DNA of 64,000 nucleotides from Candidatus Borreliella tachyglossi (GCF_003076595.1 NZ_CP025785.1:4454-68453); one strand, 5' to 3'; numbered from the stretch's first letter, positions 22,200 to 32,569 are shown. Translations and numbers: made by a program. Notes: generated from the letters alone by a model not told the origin.

Positions 22200-22824
22200 T
22201 CTTATAATCCATTATCTTTAACATTAAGCAAGCCAAAATATAATCTTTCTTAACAGGGCCAAATACTCTAGAATCATTTAAAATTTTCAAATTTTCATTC
22301 AATAAGAAGAACTCATTTTTTTTTAAAGTAAAACATTTAATTACTTCATTAGAGTTAAAAAAATCATTTAATCTATAACCATCCTTAAAATTACCATTCA
22401 AATAAAAAGAATTAGTATCCCTTCTATACACCAAAACATCAAAACCCCTAACATAAACGACATCCCCCTGAGTAGCGACTATTTTTGAAATTTTATAATT
22501 TTTTATATTAAAAATTTTATTTAAAAGAAACAAATCTTTGAAAAAATTTAGGACAAAATTGATACTTAAGTTTAAATCTTCATAAAGTACAATATCATTC
22601 ACCCTTAAAGACATAAAAAAAGATCTCATATACCTTGAAGTAAAAATTAAACTATTGTTTCTTTTTACTAAAGGCATCATCTCATCACCTTGAAAAGTAA
22701 AAACCTGTAAAACAAATTTTGTAAAAACATAATTTAATATTAAAAATAACAGAACAAAATTGAGAATATTTTTCTGTCTCTGCTTTCTTAAAAGTCTTTG
22801 TTCAAAAGTTAAATAAGCTGCCAT
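22189..22824 (-). CDS. Signal peptidase I paralogue without the Ser/Lys dyad
   Basis: 211 residues: an N-terminal membrane helix (about residues 20-36) and an S26-peptidase-like periplasmic domain. The box that should read GxSMxPT is GDEMMPL, with Glu48 in place of the nucleophilic Ser. In the lysine box ([11 protein letters not shown]) the position equivalent to the general-base Lys reads Ser113, with Lys one residue later. It is therefore probably inactive. It directly follows the intact lepB gene (2-base gap), suggesting a partner or regulatory role. Confidence 0.75.
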   Translation of the reverse strand: MAAYLTFEQRLLRKQRQKNILNFVLLFLILNYVFTKFVLQVFTFQGDEMMPLVKRNNSLIFTSRYMRSFFMSLRVNDIVLYEDLNLSINFVLNFFKDLFLLNKIFNIKNYKISKIVATQGDVVYVRGFDVLVYRRDTNSFYLNGNFKDGYRLNDFFNSNEVIKCFTLKKNEFFLLNENLKILNDSRVFGPVKKDYILACLMLKIMDYKIVK

Positions 22825-22826
22825 AT

Positions 22827-23807
22827 TTAAATAAAACCTATCCTAGAGAAAGGAAAATACAAGAACAACGTTCTACCAAGAATCTTATTTTTATCTATGA
22901 CTCCAAAAAATCTACCATCATGAGAATTATCTCTATTATCCCCAATAGGCAATACATAACCATAAGGAACATATATCCCATAATCTCTCATTATTGCCTT
23001 TTCTATATAATAATCAACATATGGCATGAAAGCTGTCAAATAACGATACTCTAACCTTTCAACTTCAAATCTATCAACAATTCTGACATCAAAAAACGAA
23101 AAATCAGGAATATTTTCTAGACCCACATTTAATTGATTTAACGCAATAAACATAGCAAGATTAGTATAAACCTTATAATCCCCATCCTCTATAATTTTCT
23201 TAGTGTTAAAATCATATCCTAATGAAACTTTATAAGAATCTTCTTCTACAAAATTTTCCTCGCCTTCCTTCTTAACAAAAATCTTTCCATTTCGAAATCT
23301 TACAATCTTGCCATCTGCAAATAACGCTCTCTTTACAAGAAATCTCACACTAGGATTTCCATTTTCATCTCTATCAAGATCAATAAAGGATAAAGTCAAC
23401 ATATAAAGTATTCTCTGCAAAATATCAAAAAAAGGCCCCTTTGATCTATATTCTGGATTTTCAAAAATAACAATATCTGACTCACTTGGCTCTTTTATTC
23501 CATAAATTTTGCCCATTCCCGGCAAAAGTTCAGGCCCATAAGAAAATTTGTCCACAAATAAAAAGTCCCCAATTTTCAGGGTATCTTCCATCGATCCCGA
23601 TGGAATCTTGTAAGCTTGTAAAAAATACTGATTAATACACAAAACAAAAATCGCAGCCGCTAAAAAATCAAATAAAAAGTTTAGTATAAAACCTTGTCTC
23701 TTAGCTTTCAACTTCCCAAAATACTTTTTTCTTTTCCTATAAGTTAAATATCTTTCAATAGACTCTACTAAAAAGTTCGCTAATTTATCTAATTTTCCTA
23801 AATACAT
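22827..23807 (-). CDS. lepB: Signal peptidase I
   Basis: Membrane protease that removes signal peptides after translocation. I take the ATG at 23807 (326 residues), preceded by AAGGA at 7-base spacing, rather than the upstream TTG at 23828. A membrane helix spans about residues 41-60, the nucleophile Ser72 is in PSGSMEDTL, and the general base Lys159 is in VKR. The C-terminal GDNRDNSHDGR box is intact. A large insertion between the boxes makes it longer than most. It is co-transcribed with the dyad-less paralogue. Confidence 0.93.
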   Translation of the reverse strand: MYLGKLDKLANFLVESIERYLTYRKRKKYFGKLKAKRQGFILNFLFDFLAAAIFVLCINQYFLQAYKIPSGSMEDTLKIGDFLFVDKFSYGPELLPGMGKIYGIKEPSESDIVIFENPEYRSKGPFFDILQRILYMLTLSFIDLDRDENGNPSVRFLVKRALFADGKIVRFRNGKIFVKKEGEENFVEEDSYKVSLGYDFNTKKIIEDGDYKVYTNLAMFIALNQLNVGLENIPDFSFFDVRIVDRFEVERLEYRYLTAFMPYVDYYIEKAIMRDYGIYVPYGYVLPIGDNRDNSHDGRFFGVIDKNKILGRTLFLYFPFSRIGFI

Positions 23808-23824
23808 AAATTTATCCTTAAATA

Positions 23825-23884
23825 TCAATCATACATAAAATTAATAATTATTAAAATACCTACACCCACAAATCCTTCAACCAC
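23825..23884 (-). CDS. Possible 19-residue hydrophobic micro-ORF upstream of lepB
   Basis: A perfect AGGAGG (minus strand 23898-23893) is followed 8 bases later by GTG and an open frame of 19 codons encoding a hydrophobic peptide with a glycine-valine-isoleucine core (VGVGILIII), ending in TGA. The stop lies 17 bases before the lepB ATG. A competing 3-codon ATG minigene lies 4 bases after the same AGGAGG. It could be a leader peptide or small membrane protein, or the AGGAGG may be coincidental. Confidence 0.3.
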   Translation of the reverse strand: MVEGFVGVGILIIINFMYD

Positions 23885-23988
23885 ACATACCACCTCCTAA
23901 AATTAGTTCTAAATTCAATAAACCCAAACAGCTCATAACATCAATATTGGTTCTCTTTGCATTTTTCTATTAACCAAAATAACATAGA

Positions 23989-25506
23989 ATGAAAAAAATG
24001 TTGAACTTACTTCAATATTTTCTTATAATTATGTATATAATGAAAGAAAATGATAATATTGACCTTAATGATGAGGCATTTAAAGTAAAATTAAAGCCAA
24101 TCTTAGGAATAGTTCCAAAAGCTTATGTTTTATTTATAACAGCTATTCTAATTTCATCGCTACTATTTATTTTTATTATAAACCCTAAACTAAAAAACCC
24201 TGGAGCTTATTTAAAAATAAGAACTAACATTAATAATGCACATGTTTACTTAGATGAAAAATACATTGGAGTTACTCCATTAGATACATACGCGCATGCT
24301 ACCAAAGGAACCTTAAGGATTCAAAGGCTTGGATTTGAGTCTTATGAAGAAACAATTGAGATACAAAATAGATTTTTTACAAGCTATAAATTTAATATTA
24401 ATTTAAACTTAAGAGATCCTGATAAAATTATCGCTCAAAGACAAAAAGAACTCTCAGTTATGACAAGGATTAAAAATGTTAACGACAACATAAAGCTAAT
24501 TCCTATATTTTCATTAATTTCAAACGATTTAAAAGACAGTAAAGAACATATAAAAAAATTTTTTAAAGATTCTATTCCATATCTAAATTCAAATGAAATG
24601 TTTAAAGATTTTTTAATTGCATATAAAAATGTCTACTTAATAGACACTTTTAACGATAAAGAAACATGGGAATCTTTACAACAAAACTTTAATCTAGAAA
24701 ACAGAGCAATCATTTGGTTTGTTAAAAACTTAGGCAAAGAAGAACAAAAACAATTATCTAATGAAACATGGTTTACAACAATAATAGAAAAATTAAAAAA
24801 TGAAAATAAAATAGTAACATTTAAAAATAAAATCATAAATTTGAATTTAGCGAACTTTAAAAAGGTAGCATCAAATAATATCGAAAGTATCCAAAACTAT
24901 AAATTACACTCACAAGATCTTACACTCAAGACTACATATAAACTAAAAGAGTTTTTAATACAGAACAAGAACATTAGTAAAGCCGAATATCAGGAATTCT
25001 TAAATGAAAACCCAAAGTGGACAATATACAATAGAGATAATCTAATAAAAGAAGAACTTGTAGATGAAAATTATCTTAAAGGCTTTAAACAAATGCCTGC
25101 AAATGAAGATATCACTGATATATCTTACCATGCAGCGTTAGAATATGCTAAATGGTATTCTTTAAAACTACCAAAAGGATTTAAAGCAAGACTTCCGATA
25201 TCTCAAGAATGGGAATTGTATCAAAAAGAAGAATCAAACTCGGTAAGCAACTTAACTATTAATGAAATATCCAAAAAAGTTGGGTTTTGGAATCTAATGC
25301 AAAATTCAACCTTTAATGACATCCTATTATCTAGAAAGGACAACAGTATATATTCTCAAAATTCAAACTTCAACTCGCTAATTACCGAAATTAGAACATA
25401 TAACCATAATAACAACACACTACTTAAGCCTTCAACAAAAGCTTCATTCTTAAAACACTGGAGTGCACCAAACATTGGGTTTAGACTAGTTGTTGAACAG
25501 GAATAG
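23989..25506 (+). CDS. Membrane-anchored PEGA/SUMF1-like protein
   Basis: 505 residues. A single membrane helix (about residues 48-68) precedes a PEGA domain (NNAHVYLDEKYIGVTPL, then a second strand pair). The C-terminal part contains segments of the formylglycine-generating-enzyme/SUMF1 fold: ISKAEYQEFL, HAALEYAKWYSLKLPKG, RLPISQEWE and the final NIGFRLV. No catalytic cysteines of true FGEs are visible, so it is probably a structural or binding module. The start is ambiguous: ATG at 23989 or 24040, neither with a strong Shine-Dalgarno sequence. Confidence 0.7.
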   Translation: MKKMLNLLQYFLIIMYIMKENDNIDLNDEAFKVKLKPILGIVPKAYVLFITAILISSLLFIFIINPKLKNPGAYLKIRTNINNAHVYLDEKYIGVTPLDTYAHATKGTLRIQRLGFESYEETIEIQNRFFTSYKFNINLNLRDPDKIIAQRQKELSVMTRIKNVNDNIKLIPIFSLISNDLKDSKEHIKKFFKDSIPYLNSNEMFKDFLIAYKNVYLIDTFNDKETWESLQQNFNLENRAIIWFVKNLGKEEQKQLSNETWFTTIIEKLKNENKIVTFKNKIINLNLANFKKVASNNIESIQNYKLHSQDLTLKTTYKLKEFLIQNKNISKAEYQEFLNENPKWTIYNRDNLIKEELVDENYLKGFKQMPANEDITDISYHAALEYAKWYSLKLPKGFKARLPISQEWELYQKEESNSVSNLTINEISKKVGFWNLMQNSTFNDILLSRKDNSIYSQNSNFNSLITEIRTYNHNNNTLLKPSTKASFLKHWSAPNIGFRLVVEQE

Positions 25507-25508
25507 AT

Positions 25509-25958
25509 GTGAACTCACTATTACTTGAAAACAAAAAAGCAAGATTTAATTACTTTATTGAAGATAAAATAAGCTGTGGAATTGTTTTAAAAGGAACTGA
25601 AGTTAAATCTGTTAAGCTAAAAAAAATTTCATTTAATGATAGTTTTGCTACTATTAAAAAGGACGAAATATGGCTTGAAAATTTACATATAGCAAAGTAT
25701 AAAGAAGGCAATATTTTTAATCACGAAGAAATAAGACAGAGAAAACTTCTCATAACAAAAAAAGAAATACAAAGATTAAAAAAATTTAAAGAAAAAGAAG
25801 GTTACACATTGGTTCCTATTTCAATTTACTTGAAAAACTCACTAATAAAAGTAGAACTTGGAATATGCAAAGGTAAAAAATTATATGATAAAAGAGAAGT
25901 CTTAAAACAGAAAAGCATAAAAAAAGATTTAAGTCGTGAACTCAAACAGTATAAATAA
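25509..25958 (+). CDS. smpB: SsrA-binding protein
   Basis: Binds tmRNA and delivers it to stalled ribosomes; the cognate ssrA gene is in this window at 41386-41745. 149 residues with ARFNYFIEDKISCGIVLKGTEVKS, the SmpB N-terminal pattern, and the KGKKLYDKREVLK C-terminal region. The start is GTG at 25509; the nearby ATG (25507) is out of frame and terminates at once. It abuts the preceding gene by 2 bases. Confidence 0.95.
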   Translation: MNSLLLENKKARFNYFIEDKISCGIVLKGTEVKSVKLKKISFNDSFATIKKDEIWLENLHIAKYKEGNIFNHEEIRQRKLLITKKEIQRLKKFKEKEGYTLVPISIYLKNSLIKVELGICKGKKLYDKREVLKQKSIKKDLSRELKQYK

Positions 25959-26039
25959 GCTGTATCTAATAATACACTGTAGGCTAATGAGCGACAAAAT
26001 TTACAATCTGTTAAAATCTAAAAAATAAAATTTTTGCAA

Positions 26040-26570
26040 TCAATAAGTCTTAGTAAAAGAAATCCCAAATCCAGGCCTTACACCTTCATTCATATTAACA
26101 TTAAAGGTAGGTTGAAATCCTCCAAAAGCAATTCCTAAAGTTTGCTTAAGTCTCTTATTATAATTAGCTGCATGCGTAAAGGGCAAAATAATTTCAACGA
26201 CTCTTGTTACAGCAAGAGTCAACCCCCCCAACGTAATTAAAGAAATAGCAAGCACTGGCAACTCCATATCATTCTTGGTTTTAAATTCAGAAATACCGCC
26301 AACAGAAGAAATACCATAAGCCAACAAACCAATACCAGCAGCATCAAATCCCAAAACAAGTAACCCACCAATAATATCCCCCTGAGCTAAAGATCCTATT
26401 CCAAATCCCAAAATAAGATTCAATAAAAAAGGAATTAAAGGCTCTTTCTTAGAAGCTTCATAAACTAATAACTTCTCCACCGTATTGCTACTGTCTCTTG
26501 TATCATGACTCTGAGCAAAACTAGTAAAGGCACAGAAAAAAATCAAAGCCAAAATTAACACACTCTTCAT
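26040..26570 (-). CDS. p13: P13-family outer membrane channel protein
   Basis: 176 residues with a signal peptide (about residues 1-19, cleavage after FA) and several hydrophobic helices separated by short loops, matching Borrelia P13, an integral outer-membrane porin. In B. burgdorferi P13 the C-terminal ~28 residues are removed by a C-terminal protease; a corresponding polar C-terminal tail follows residue ~140 here. It is monocistronic, with a strong extended -10 element upstream. Confidence 0.9.
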   Translation of the reverse strand: MKSVLILALIFFCAFTSFAQSHDTRDSSNTVEKLLVYEASKKEPLIPFLLNLILGFGIGSLAQGDIIGGLLVLGFDAAGIGLLAYGISSVGGISEFKTKNDMELPVLAISLITLGGLTLAVTRVVEIILPFTHAANYNKRLKQTLGIAFGGFQPTFNVNMNEGVRPGFGISFTKTY

Positions 26571-26605
26571 AAAACACCCTCATTATAAAATTGTTCAATA
26601 ATCTA

Positions 26606-26614
26606 ATTATAGCA
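26606..26614 (-). promoter_or_regulatory. Extended -10 promoter of p13
   Basis: On the minus strand TGCTATAAT (perfect TATAAT with a TG extension) lies about 35 bases upstream of the p13 ATG. A GAGGGTG Shine-Dalgarno sequence precedes the ATG. The -35 region is weak, as expected for an extended -10 promoter. Confidence 0.55.
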
Positions 26615-26631
26615 AAAATTATTAAAAATCC

Positions 26632-28515
26632 CTATTTAAATTTAACCTTTTTAAGTTTACTATTTGAAATTCTTTTACCAATAGATACTCTTGACTTGAT
26701 CATGAAATCATCAATATTAACTAATTTAATAATATCTTTACTAGTGAAGAATTCAACAAATTCTGGATTTAAAGCAAAATCTACAAATTCATCTCCATCA
26801 TTCAAAAATTCATAAACCTTATCTGTAATAAACTTATCTATCTTAAATCTCTTAACATAATAAAAATTTTCAGACTTATTAAGGTAAATTATGGAAAATA
26901 CCTGCTCTTTTGAATTATTTATATCATAAACTAAAACACCTATATTGTTCTTATCGATGAAGGTTTTATCCTCAATATTTTTTAAAATATAACAATTTTT
27001 TTTAAAAATAAGTATTTTATCATAATAGCTAGCATTACCAATAAATTCACCGTCAATAAGACTAGTTCCCACAAAACCTGCCTTTAAATTCAAATAAACC
27101 TTCATATTCTTAGTAGCTATTTCTCGAACATTCTTTGACTTAATAAGAGATATTTCTGTCTTTCTATTATAAACTTTAGAATATTTTGAAAGAAGTATAT
27201 CAATAAAATTTATTGAATACCCCCTAATTGCGCCAATATTACTCTCTACGCTTTTTAATTCTTTATTGAGGATTCTAATGTCCTTATTATTCTTATCAAT
27301 ATCAAAAATACTTATCTTCCTAATAGGAATTTTAAGTAAACTCTCAATATCATCCAAAACAACCTCTCTAGAAAAACTATCTCCATACTTTAAAATTTTA
27401 CCCAATATAATACTAGCAATATCAGATTCTTTAGAAATAGTCTCAAGGATCTTATAAATTCTCTTTTCAATAAATATTTGTTCTAAAGTTTTATAAAATA
27501 TTTTTTCAAGTATTTTATTTCTTTGCAGCTCAAGCTCCATTTTCAAAATTTTTTGCAAATGCTCTGCGTGAAACTTGATAATATCTGTAATAGTATAAAT
27601 AACAGGATATCTATCACTCAGTAAAAGCAAATTAGCAGAGATAGATACTTGACAATTTGTATAATGATATAACTTTTCAATAACTTGGCTTGCATAAACC
27701 CCTCTAGGAAGAGTTAACTCAATTTCCACATTCTCAGTAGTAAAATCGTTAATACTTGACACTTTAATATAATTTTTCCGAATAGCTTTTTCAATTGAAG
27801 ATATTAAACTCTCAGTAGTCTCTCCAAATGGCAACTCTTTTATTAAAATGGCCTTATTATCATCTGTAGCCTCAATTTTTGCACGAACCAATACTTTTCC
27901 ATTCCCATCCGAATACTCATTAACATCAACTATCCCACCCGTTGGAAAATCAGGATAAAGCTCATAGGGCTCACCCAGTAACTCGCTCCTTACAGCATTC
28001 AAAATTTCATTAAAGTTATGTGGAAGAATTTTTGCAGCCATACCAACAGCAATCCCCTCACTCCCCTGAATAAGTACTACAGGAATCTTTGCAGGAAAAA
28101 TCAAAGGTTCATCATTACGACCATCATAAGAAGGTTCATAAGCTGTTATTTCCTTACTATAAAGTACATCAAATGCTAGTGGAGTCAATCGACACTCAAT
28201 ATAACGAGATGCAGAAGCAGGGTCACCTGTTAAAAGATTACCAAAATTCCCTTGTTTCTCAATAAATAAATCCTTATTTGCCATATTAACAAGTGCTTCA
28301 TAGATTGAAGTATCTCCATGAGGATGATACTTCATCGTATTCCCAACAACATTTGCCACCTTATGAAAATTACTATCATGCATCTCAAAAAGAGAATGTA
28401 TAATTCGTCTTTGCACAGGCTTAAATCCATCAATAACACTAGCAATAGCACGATCCTTAATGACATAAGATGAGTATTGCAAGAAATTATCTTTAAGTAA
28501 TGTTCTAATATCCAT
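26632..28515 (-). CDS. parC: DNA topoisomerase IV subunit A
   Basis: DNA cleavage/rejoining subunit of topoisomerase IV, which decatenates daughter chromosomes. Catalytic Tyr105 is in SASRYIECRL. The quinolone-determining segment HGDTSIYEA (66-74) carries Thr69 at the position of E. coli ParC Ser80. At 627 residues the C-terminal wrapping domain is shortened relative to E. coli. The ATG overlaps the parE stop by one base (TAATG). Confidence 0.93.
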   Translation of the reverse strand: MDIRTLLKDNFLQYSSYVIKDRAIASVIDGFKPVQRRIIHSLFEMHDSNFHKVANVVGNTMKYHPHGDTSIYEALVNMANKDLFIEKQGNFGNLLTGDPASASRYIECRLTPLAFDVLYSKEITAYEPSYDGRNDEPLIFPAKIPVVLIQGSEGIAVGMAAKILPHNFNEILNAVRSELLGEPYELYPDFPTGGIVDVNEYSDGNGKVLVRAKIEATDDNKAILIKELPFGETTESLISSIEKAIRKNYIKVSSINDFTTENVEIELTLPRGVYASQVIEKLYHYTNCQVSISANLLLLSDRYPVIYTITDIIKFHAEHLQKILKMELELQRNKILEKIFYKTLEQIFIEKRIYKILETISKESDIASIILGKILKYGDSFSREVVLDDIESLLKIPIRKISIFDIDKNNKDIRILNKELKSVESNIGAIRGYSINFIDILLSKYSKVYNRKTEISLIKSKNVREIATKNMKVYLNLKAGFVGTSLIDGEFIGNASYYDKILIFKKNCYILKNIEDKTFIDKNNIGVLVYDINNSKEQVFSIIYLNKSENFYYVKRFKIDKFITDKVYEFLNDGDEFVDFALNPEFVEFFTSKDIIKLVNIDDFMIKSRVSIGKRISNSKLKKVKFK

Positions 28516-30311
28516 TAAACTAAATTCTCCATAATAAAGTTACGTCTTTCAGGAGTATTTTGTCCCATATAAAATCCTAATTTTTCTTTTATTTCCTTCA
28601 TATTGAAAAGATCTACCTTTGTAAGTTTAATATTAGAAATATCAATAAAACTCCTAAACTCACTTGGAGAGATTTCTCCAAGTCCCTTAAATCTTGTAAC
28701 CTCAGGATTTTTAAGTTCACGAATAGCCCTTTGCTTCTCTTCCTCAGAATAACAGTAAACAGTAGATTTTCTATTCCTTACCCTAAAGAGTGGAGTTTCT
28801 AGAATATACATATGTCCATTTAAAACCAAATCTTCAAAATAAGTTAAGAAAAATGTTAAAAGTAAATTTCTAATATGAAAACCATCAAAATCTGCATCTG
28901 TAGCAATCACCACCTTATTGTATCTCAAATTTTCAATAGATTCCTCAATTCCAAGGGCCACCATCATATTATAAAGTTCCTCATTTTTATATATTTCAGA
29001 CTTATTCTTTTCAAACATGTTTTGAGGCTTGCCACGCAGAGAAAATATAGCCTGTGTATATACATCTCTACAAGACACCATTGAGCCTGTTGCAGAATCT
29101 CCTTCTGTTAAAAATATCATAGTCTCCTCAGACTGAACATTCTTCTCATTAAAGTGAAACTTACAATCCTTAAGCTTAGGAATTTTAAAAGATATTTTCT
29201 TTGCTCTCTCCTTTGCCTCTTTTCGTACGCTACTTAATTCTTTTCGCAAACGCTCATTATCAACAACTTTGCTTTCAATTACCTTTGCAAGCGTTTTATC
29301 TTTATAAAGAATCTCTGAAATTATTCTTTGAACTTCCTTAGCAATATTACTTCTAGTCTCAATATTGCCAAGTTTATTCTTAGTTTGACTCTCAAATATT
29401 GGGTCTTTTATCTTAACTGAAAGAGTAGCTACAAGTCCTTCTCTAATATCAGTAGATGAATATGTTTTCTTAAGAAAATCATTAATAGCTCTAGCAAAAC
29501 CCTCTCTGAATCCCGTCTGGTGTGTACCCCCATCACTAGTATATTGTCCATTTACAAATGAAAAATATGTCTCGCCATAATTGTTCGTATGAGAAAATGC
29601 AAATTCTAAAGTTTTACTAGAATAATAAATAAAATCATAAAGCAAATCTTCATCTTTAATCTCAGAGTTTATAAAATCTAAAAGCCCATTTTTAGACTCA
29701 AAAATTTGATCATTATAATTGATTGTCAAACCCTTATTTAAGCAAGCATAATGAAAAAATCTTCTTCTTAAAAAATCCTCGCTGTACTTATATCTGCCAA
29801 AAATCTCTACATCAGCTAAAAATTCAATATAAGTCCCATCCTGCTCATCAGATTGTCCCTCTGCAGTCTTCATCAAATTTCCTTTCGAGAAGAGTGCCTC
29901 AAAAAATTTGCCATCCCTTATAGACCTCACCAAAAATCTTGAGCTTAAAGCGTTAACAGCTTTAGTCCCAACCCCATTAAGCCCTACAGAAAATTGAAAA
30001 ACATCATCATTATACTTAGCGCCAGTATTAATAACAGAAACACTCTCTACAATCTTTCCAAGAGGGATACCTCGACCATAATCTCTAACACCAATAATAT
30101 TATTTTCTTTTCTGATAAAGATTTCCTTACCATACCCCATAATAAATTCATCAATTGAATTATCAATTATCTCTTTAATTAAAATATAAATACCATCATC
30201 AATATTAGAACCATCTCCTAATCTCCCAATATACATCCCAGATCGCAACCTAATATGCTCAAGGGAAGACAAGGTGATGATTTTACTCTCATCATAATTA
30301 TTTGTCTTCAT
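28515..30311 (-). CDS. parE: DNA topoisomerase IV subunit B
   Basis: ATPase subunit of topoisomerase IV. The GHKL ATP-binding domain has EIIDNSIDE and the RDYGRGIP loop, and the TOPRIM domain has TEGDSATG and DADFDGFHIR. The 598-residue length without the GyrB-type insertion supports ParE over GyrB. It is translationally coupled to parC and overlaps plsC by 14 bases. Confidence 0.94.
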   Translation of the reverse strand: MKTNNYDESKIITLSSLEHIRLRSGMYIGRLGDGSNIDDGIYILIKEIIDNSIDEFIMGYGKEIFIRKENNIIGVRDYGRGIPLGKIVESVSVINTGAKYNDDVFQFSVGLNGVGTKAVNALSSRFLVRSIRDGKFFEALFSKGNLMKTAEGQSDEQDGTYIEFLADVEIFGRYKYSEDFLRRRFFHYACLNKGLTINYNDQIFESKNGLLDFINSEIKDEDLLYDFIYYSSKTLEFAFSHTNNYGETYFSFVNGQYTSDGGTHQTGFREGFARAINDFLKKTYSSTDIREGLVATLSVKIKDPIFESQTKNKLGNIETRSNIAKEVQRIISEILYKDKTLAKVIESKVVDNERLRKELSSVRKEAKERAKKISFKIPKLKDCKFHFNEKNVQSEETMIFLTEGDSATGSMVSCRDVYTQAIFSLRGKPQNMFEKNKSEIYKNEELYNMMVALGIEESIENLRYNKVVIATDADFDGFHIRNLLLTFFLTYFEDLVLNGHMYILETPLFRVRNRKSTVYCYSEEEKQRAIRELKNPEVTRFKGLGEISPSEFRSFIDISNIKLTKVDLFNMKEIKEKLGFYMGQNTPERRNFIMENLV

Positions 30312-31068
30312 TTAAATTTCCATCAACATTATATTGAATTTGCATTTTCTCTAATTTTTTAACTATTATATCTCTAACAATAACAGGAAGATTTTCTTTC
30401 TCATCATTCTTTAACTCAGAAACATCTATTAAAGAATGAACATGAATATATATCGATAATCCTGAGTTTAATATAAAATGCTTAACAAAAAATTTATGTG
30501 TATTAAGCAGAGTAACAGGCCTAATTGGAACATTTGTCCTTAAAGCTAAATTCATAGCACCAACCTTAAAATTCCTTGTCTCTCCTCCTCGATTCCTAGT
30601 CCCTTCAGGAAAAATTCCAATAGCTTTCCCCTCTTTAATAACTTCCATCGCCTTTCTTTGAGCAATAGCAGAAGATTTTATACTACTCCTATTTACAAAA
30701 ATAGTACCCAATGAAATTAATACAAAATTAACAAAAGGAATTCTAAAAAGTGATCTCTTAGCAATTACTACAAAAGGTTGCATAAATACATAAACTAGCA
30801 AAAGTGGATCCATTGCAGCAACATGATTAGCCACAATGACTACACTGCCCTTACGACATACATCATTATCTCGTGTAACAACAACCTTAATCCCAGCAAA
30901 CCACAAGCTAGTCTTAATACCAAATCTAACCAACACAAAACTAAATCTTATAAAATAACTTTCAAATTTAAAAATGTTAAAGATTAAAAAAACCGGAAAC
31001 AAAATAGTAAAGATCAAAAAGAAAAAAGAAACATTAATATAGGCAACAACACTTCTTAATACTTTCAT
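30298..31068 (-). CDS. plsC: 1-acyl-sn-glycerol-3-phosphate acyltransferase
   Basis: Converts lysophosphatidic to phosphatidic acid at the inner membrane. One or two N-terminal membrane helices (residues ~8-32) are followed by the HX4D motif in ANHVAAMD, and FPEGTRNRGG is the glycerol-phosphate-binding box. 256 residues. Its 3' end overlaps parE by 14 bases and it follows the lipoprotein gene by 5 bases. Confidence 0.92.
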   Translation of the reverse strand: MKVLRSVVAYINVSFFFLIFTILFPVFLIFNIFKFESYFIRFSFVLVRFGIKTSLWFAGIKVVVTRDNDVCRKGSVVIVANHVAAMDPLLLVYVFMQPFVVIAKRSLFRIPFVNFVLISLGTIFVNRSSIKSSAIAQRKAMEVIKEGKAIGIFPEGTRNRGGETRNFKVGAMNLALRTNVPIRPVTLLNTHKFFVKHFILNSGLSIYIHVHSLIDVSELKNDEKENLPVIVRDIIVKKLEKMQIQYNVDGNLNEDK

Positions 31069-31073
31069 AAAAT

Positions 31074-32528
31074 CTACCCTAATTTCTCTAACCTCTCAAG
31101 CTTTAATTTCTGACCTTTAACTAAACTTACCTCATCTTTTAAAATTTTAATAGGATTAAGAATAATTGTAGAAAACTTTTGCTTCTGTACTATTCTTTCG
31201 CTATATTCAATAATAAAGGCCTCACTTATCTTACTCTCGTCTATACTAATCTCATATTCAAGAATTAAATTATTATTTAAACTAAAAACATTGAAAATTC
31301 CATAATAAATATTATCTTCAACAATATAAGTAAGATTAGGATAAGAAAAATCATAAACGATATCTTTATACACATAATTACCATTTGGAATAAAAAGAAA
31401 TACTTTATTATCCTCAACTAAAATAGAATCATCAAATCTCTTAAAAACACCTGAGAATCCATACTGATCATACGCATTTGTTCCAGTATCAATTTTTACT
31501 TCAATATTATCATTATCTATAATTTTGATCCAAAAATTATAGACTATCAAATCTGAAAAAATAGATTTGGTACTAATATTAAGAGTATTATAAGCGGGCT
31601 TTGAGATATATTCAATGTTAGCAATTTCTTGAGCATTTTTCTTAAAAATACTAATTTCATTAAAATATCTGTCAAATGATAAAAATAAAACATCGTCAAG
31701 ATTTGATTTGCCCAAGCTTCGATGTGAACTACTATCATACCAAACACCGTATAAAAATTTATAAACTTCATCCTTGGTCAAGTTCTTTAAAGTTTTATAC
31801 ACATTGTTATCCATTCGCCTAACTTTCTCACTAGCAGATAAAGGATAGTACTTCTTTTGCAATTGAGAATATTCATATCTTTCCATTCTACTCACCATTA
31901 AATCTTCTCCCTGCTTTTCATACTTTTCCAAAGAAATAGAATAACTTTCTCTTGACTTTTTATTATCATAATCGGAAGACCTGTCATACTTATTGATAAT
32001 AATACTTCCATTCACTTTATCAAAAAAAATAGGTCTATATGATGAAACATCATTAGCGACTGCTTTTTGAAAAACATACAAAACAGACTCTTCTTTCAGA
32101 AATCCTTGCACAACTATATCGAAATCATAATCACCAGTAATATCTTCAAGATACATATTGTAAGAATTTGTAGAATCAATATCTACTTGCGTTTTAAAAA
32201 GAACTAGAGCCTCATGAGTCTTTGGATTAAAACCGATAATAAATAGATAAGTTTTAAGATCTGCAAAGTCCTGTGCCAAAACCACTTGCTCAAAATAAAC
32301 ATCTAAATTTAAATTTTCCTGCTGAACTGAGAGAATATTGTAGCCCTTAAGGTCAATAAAAGCAGCAAAATCATCTTTTCCATTACTTCCTCCCAATATA
32401 TCTACACCAGAATAATGTACCTCACTAGATTTTTTTATCTCTTTGTTAAATACAATAAAATCTCTCTTGTCTTTATTACAAGACAATAAAACAAAAAAAA
32501 GAGATATAATCAATGTTTTCAAACACAT
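31074..32528 (-). CDS. Lipoprotein of unknown function
   Basis: 484 residues with a signal sequence and lipobox LLSC (Cys at about residue 17). The mature part has FG-GAP-like acidic strands such as [11 protein letters not shown] and long beta-rich stretches. No protease HExxH or other catalytic motif is visible. It is probably periplasmic and anchored by acylation. It heads a run with plsC, parE and parC. Confidence 0.7.
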   Translation of the reverse strand: MCLKTLIISLFFVLLSCNKDKRDFIVFNKEIKKSSEVHYSGVDILGGSNGKDDFAAFIDLKGYNILSVQQENLNLDVYFEQVVLAQDFADLKTYLFIIGFNPKTHEALVLFKTQVDIDSTNSYNMYLEDITGDYDFDIVVQGFLKEESVLYVFQKAVANDVSSYRPIFFDKVNGSIIINKYDRSSDYDNKKSRESYSISLEKYEKQGEDLMVSRMERYEYSQLQKKYYPLSASEKVRRMDNNVYKTLKNLTKDEVYKFLYGVWYDSSSHRSLGKSNLDDVLFLSFDRYFNEISIFKKNAQEIANIEYISKPAYNTLNISTKSIFSDLIVYNFWIKIIDNDNIEVKIDTGTNAYDQYGFSGVFKRFDDSILVEDNKVFLFIPNGNYVYKDIVYDFSYPNLTYIVEDNIYYGIFNVFSLNNNLILEYEISIDESKISEAFIIEYSERIVQKQKFSTIILNPIKILKDEVSLVKGQKLKLERLEKLG

Positions 32529-32569
32529 ACCATATGATTTTCATAAAAAAATTAATCTATATTAATATC

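Noticed and set aside
31074..32528. Metalloprotease (pallilysin-like) assignment for the lipoprotein
   Set aside because: No HExxH motif is present in the sequence.
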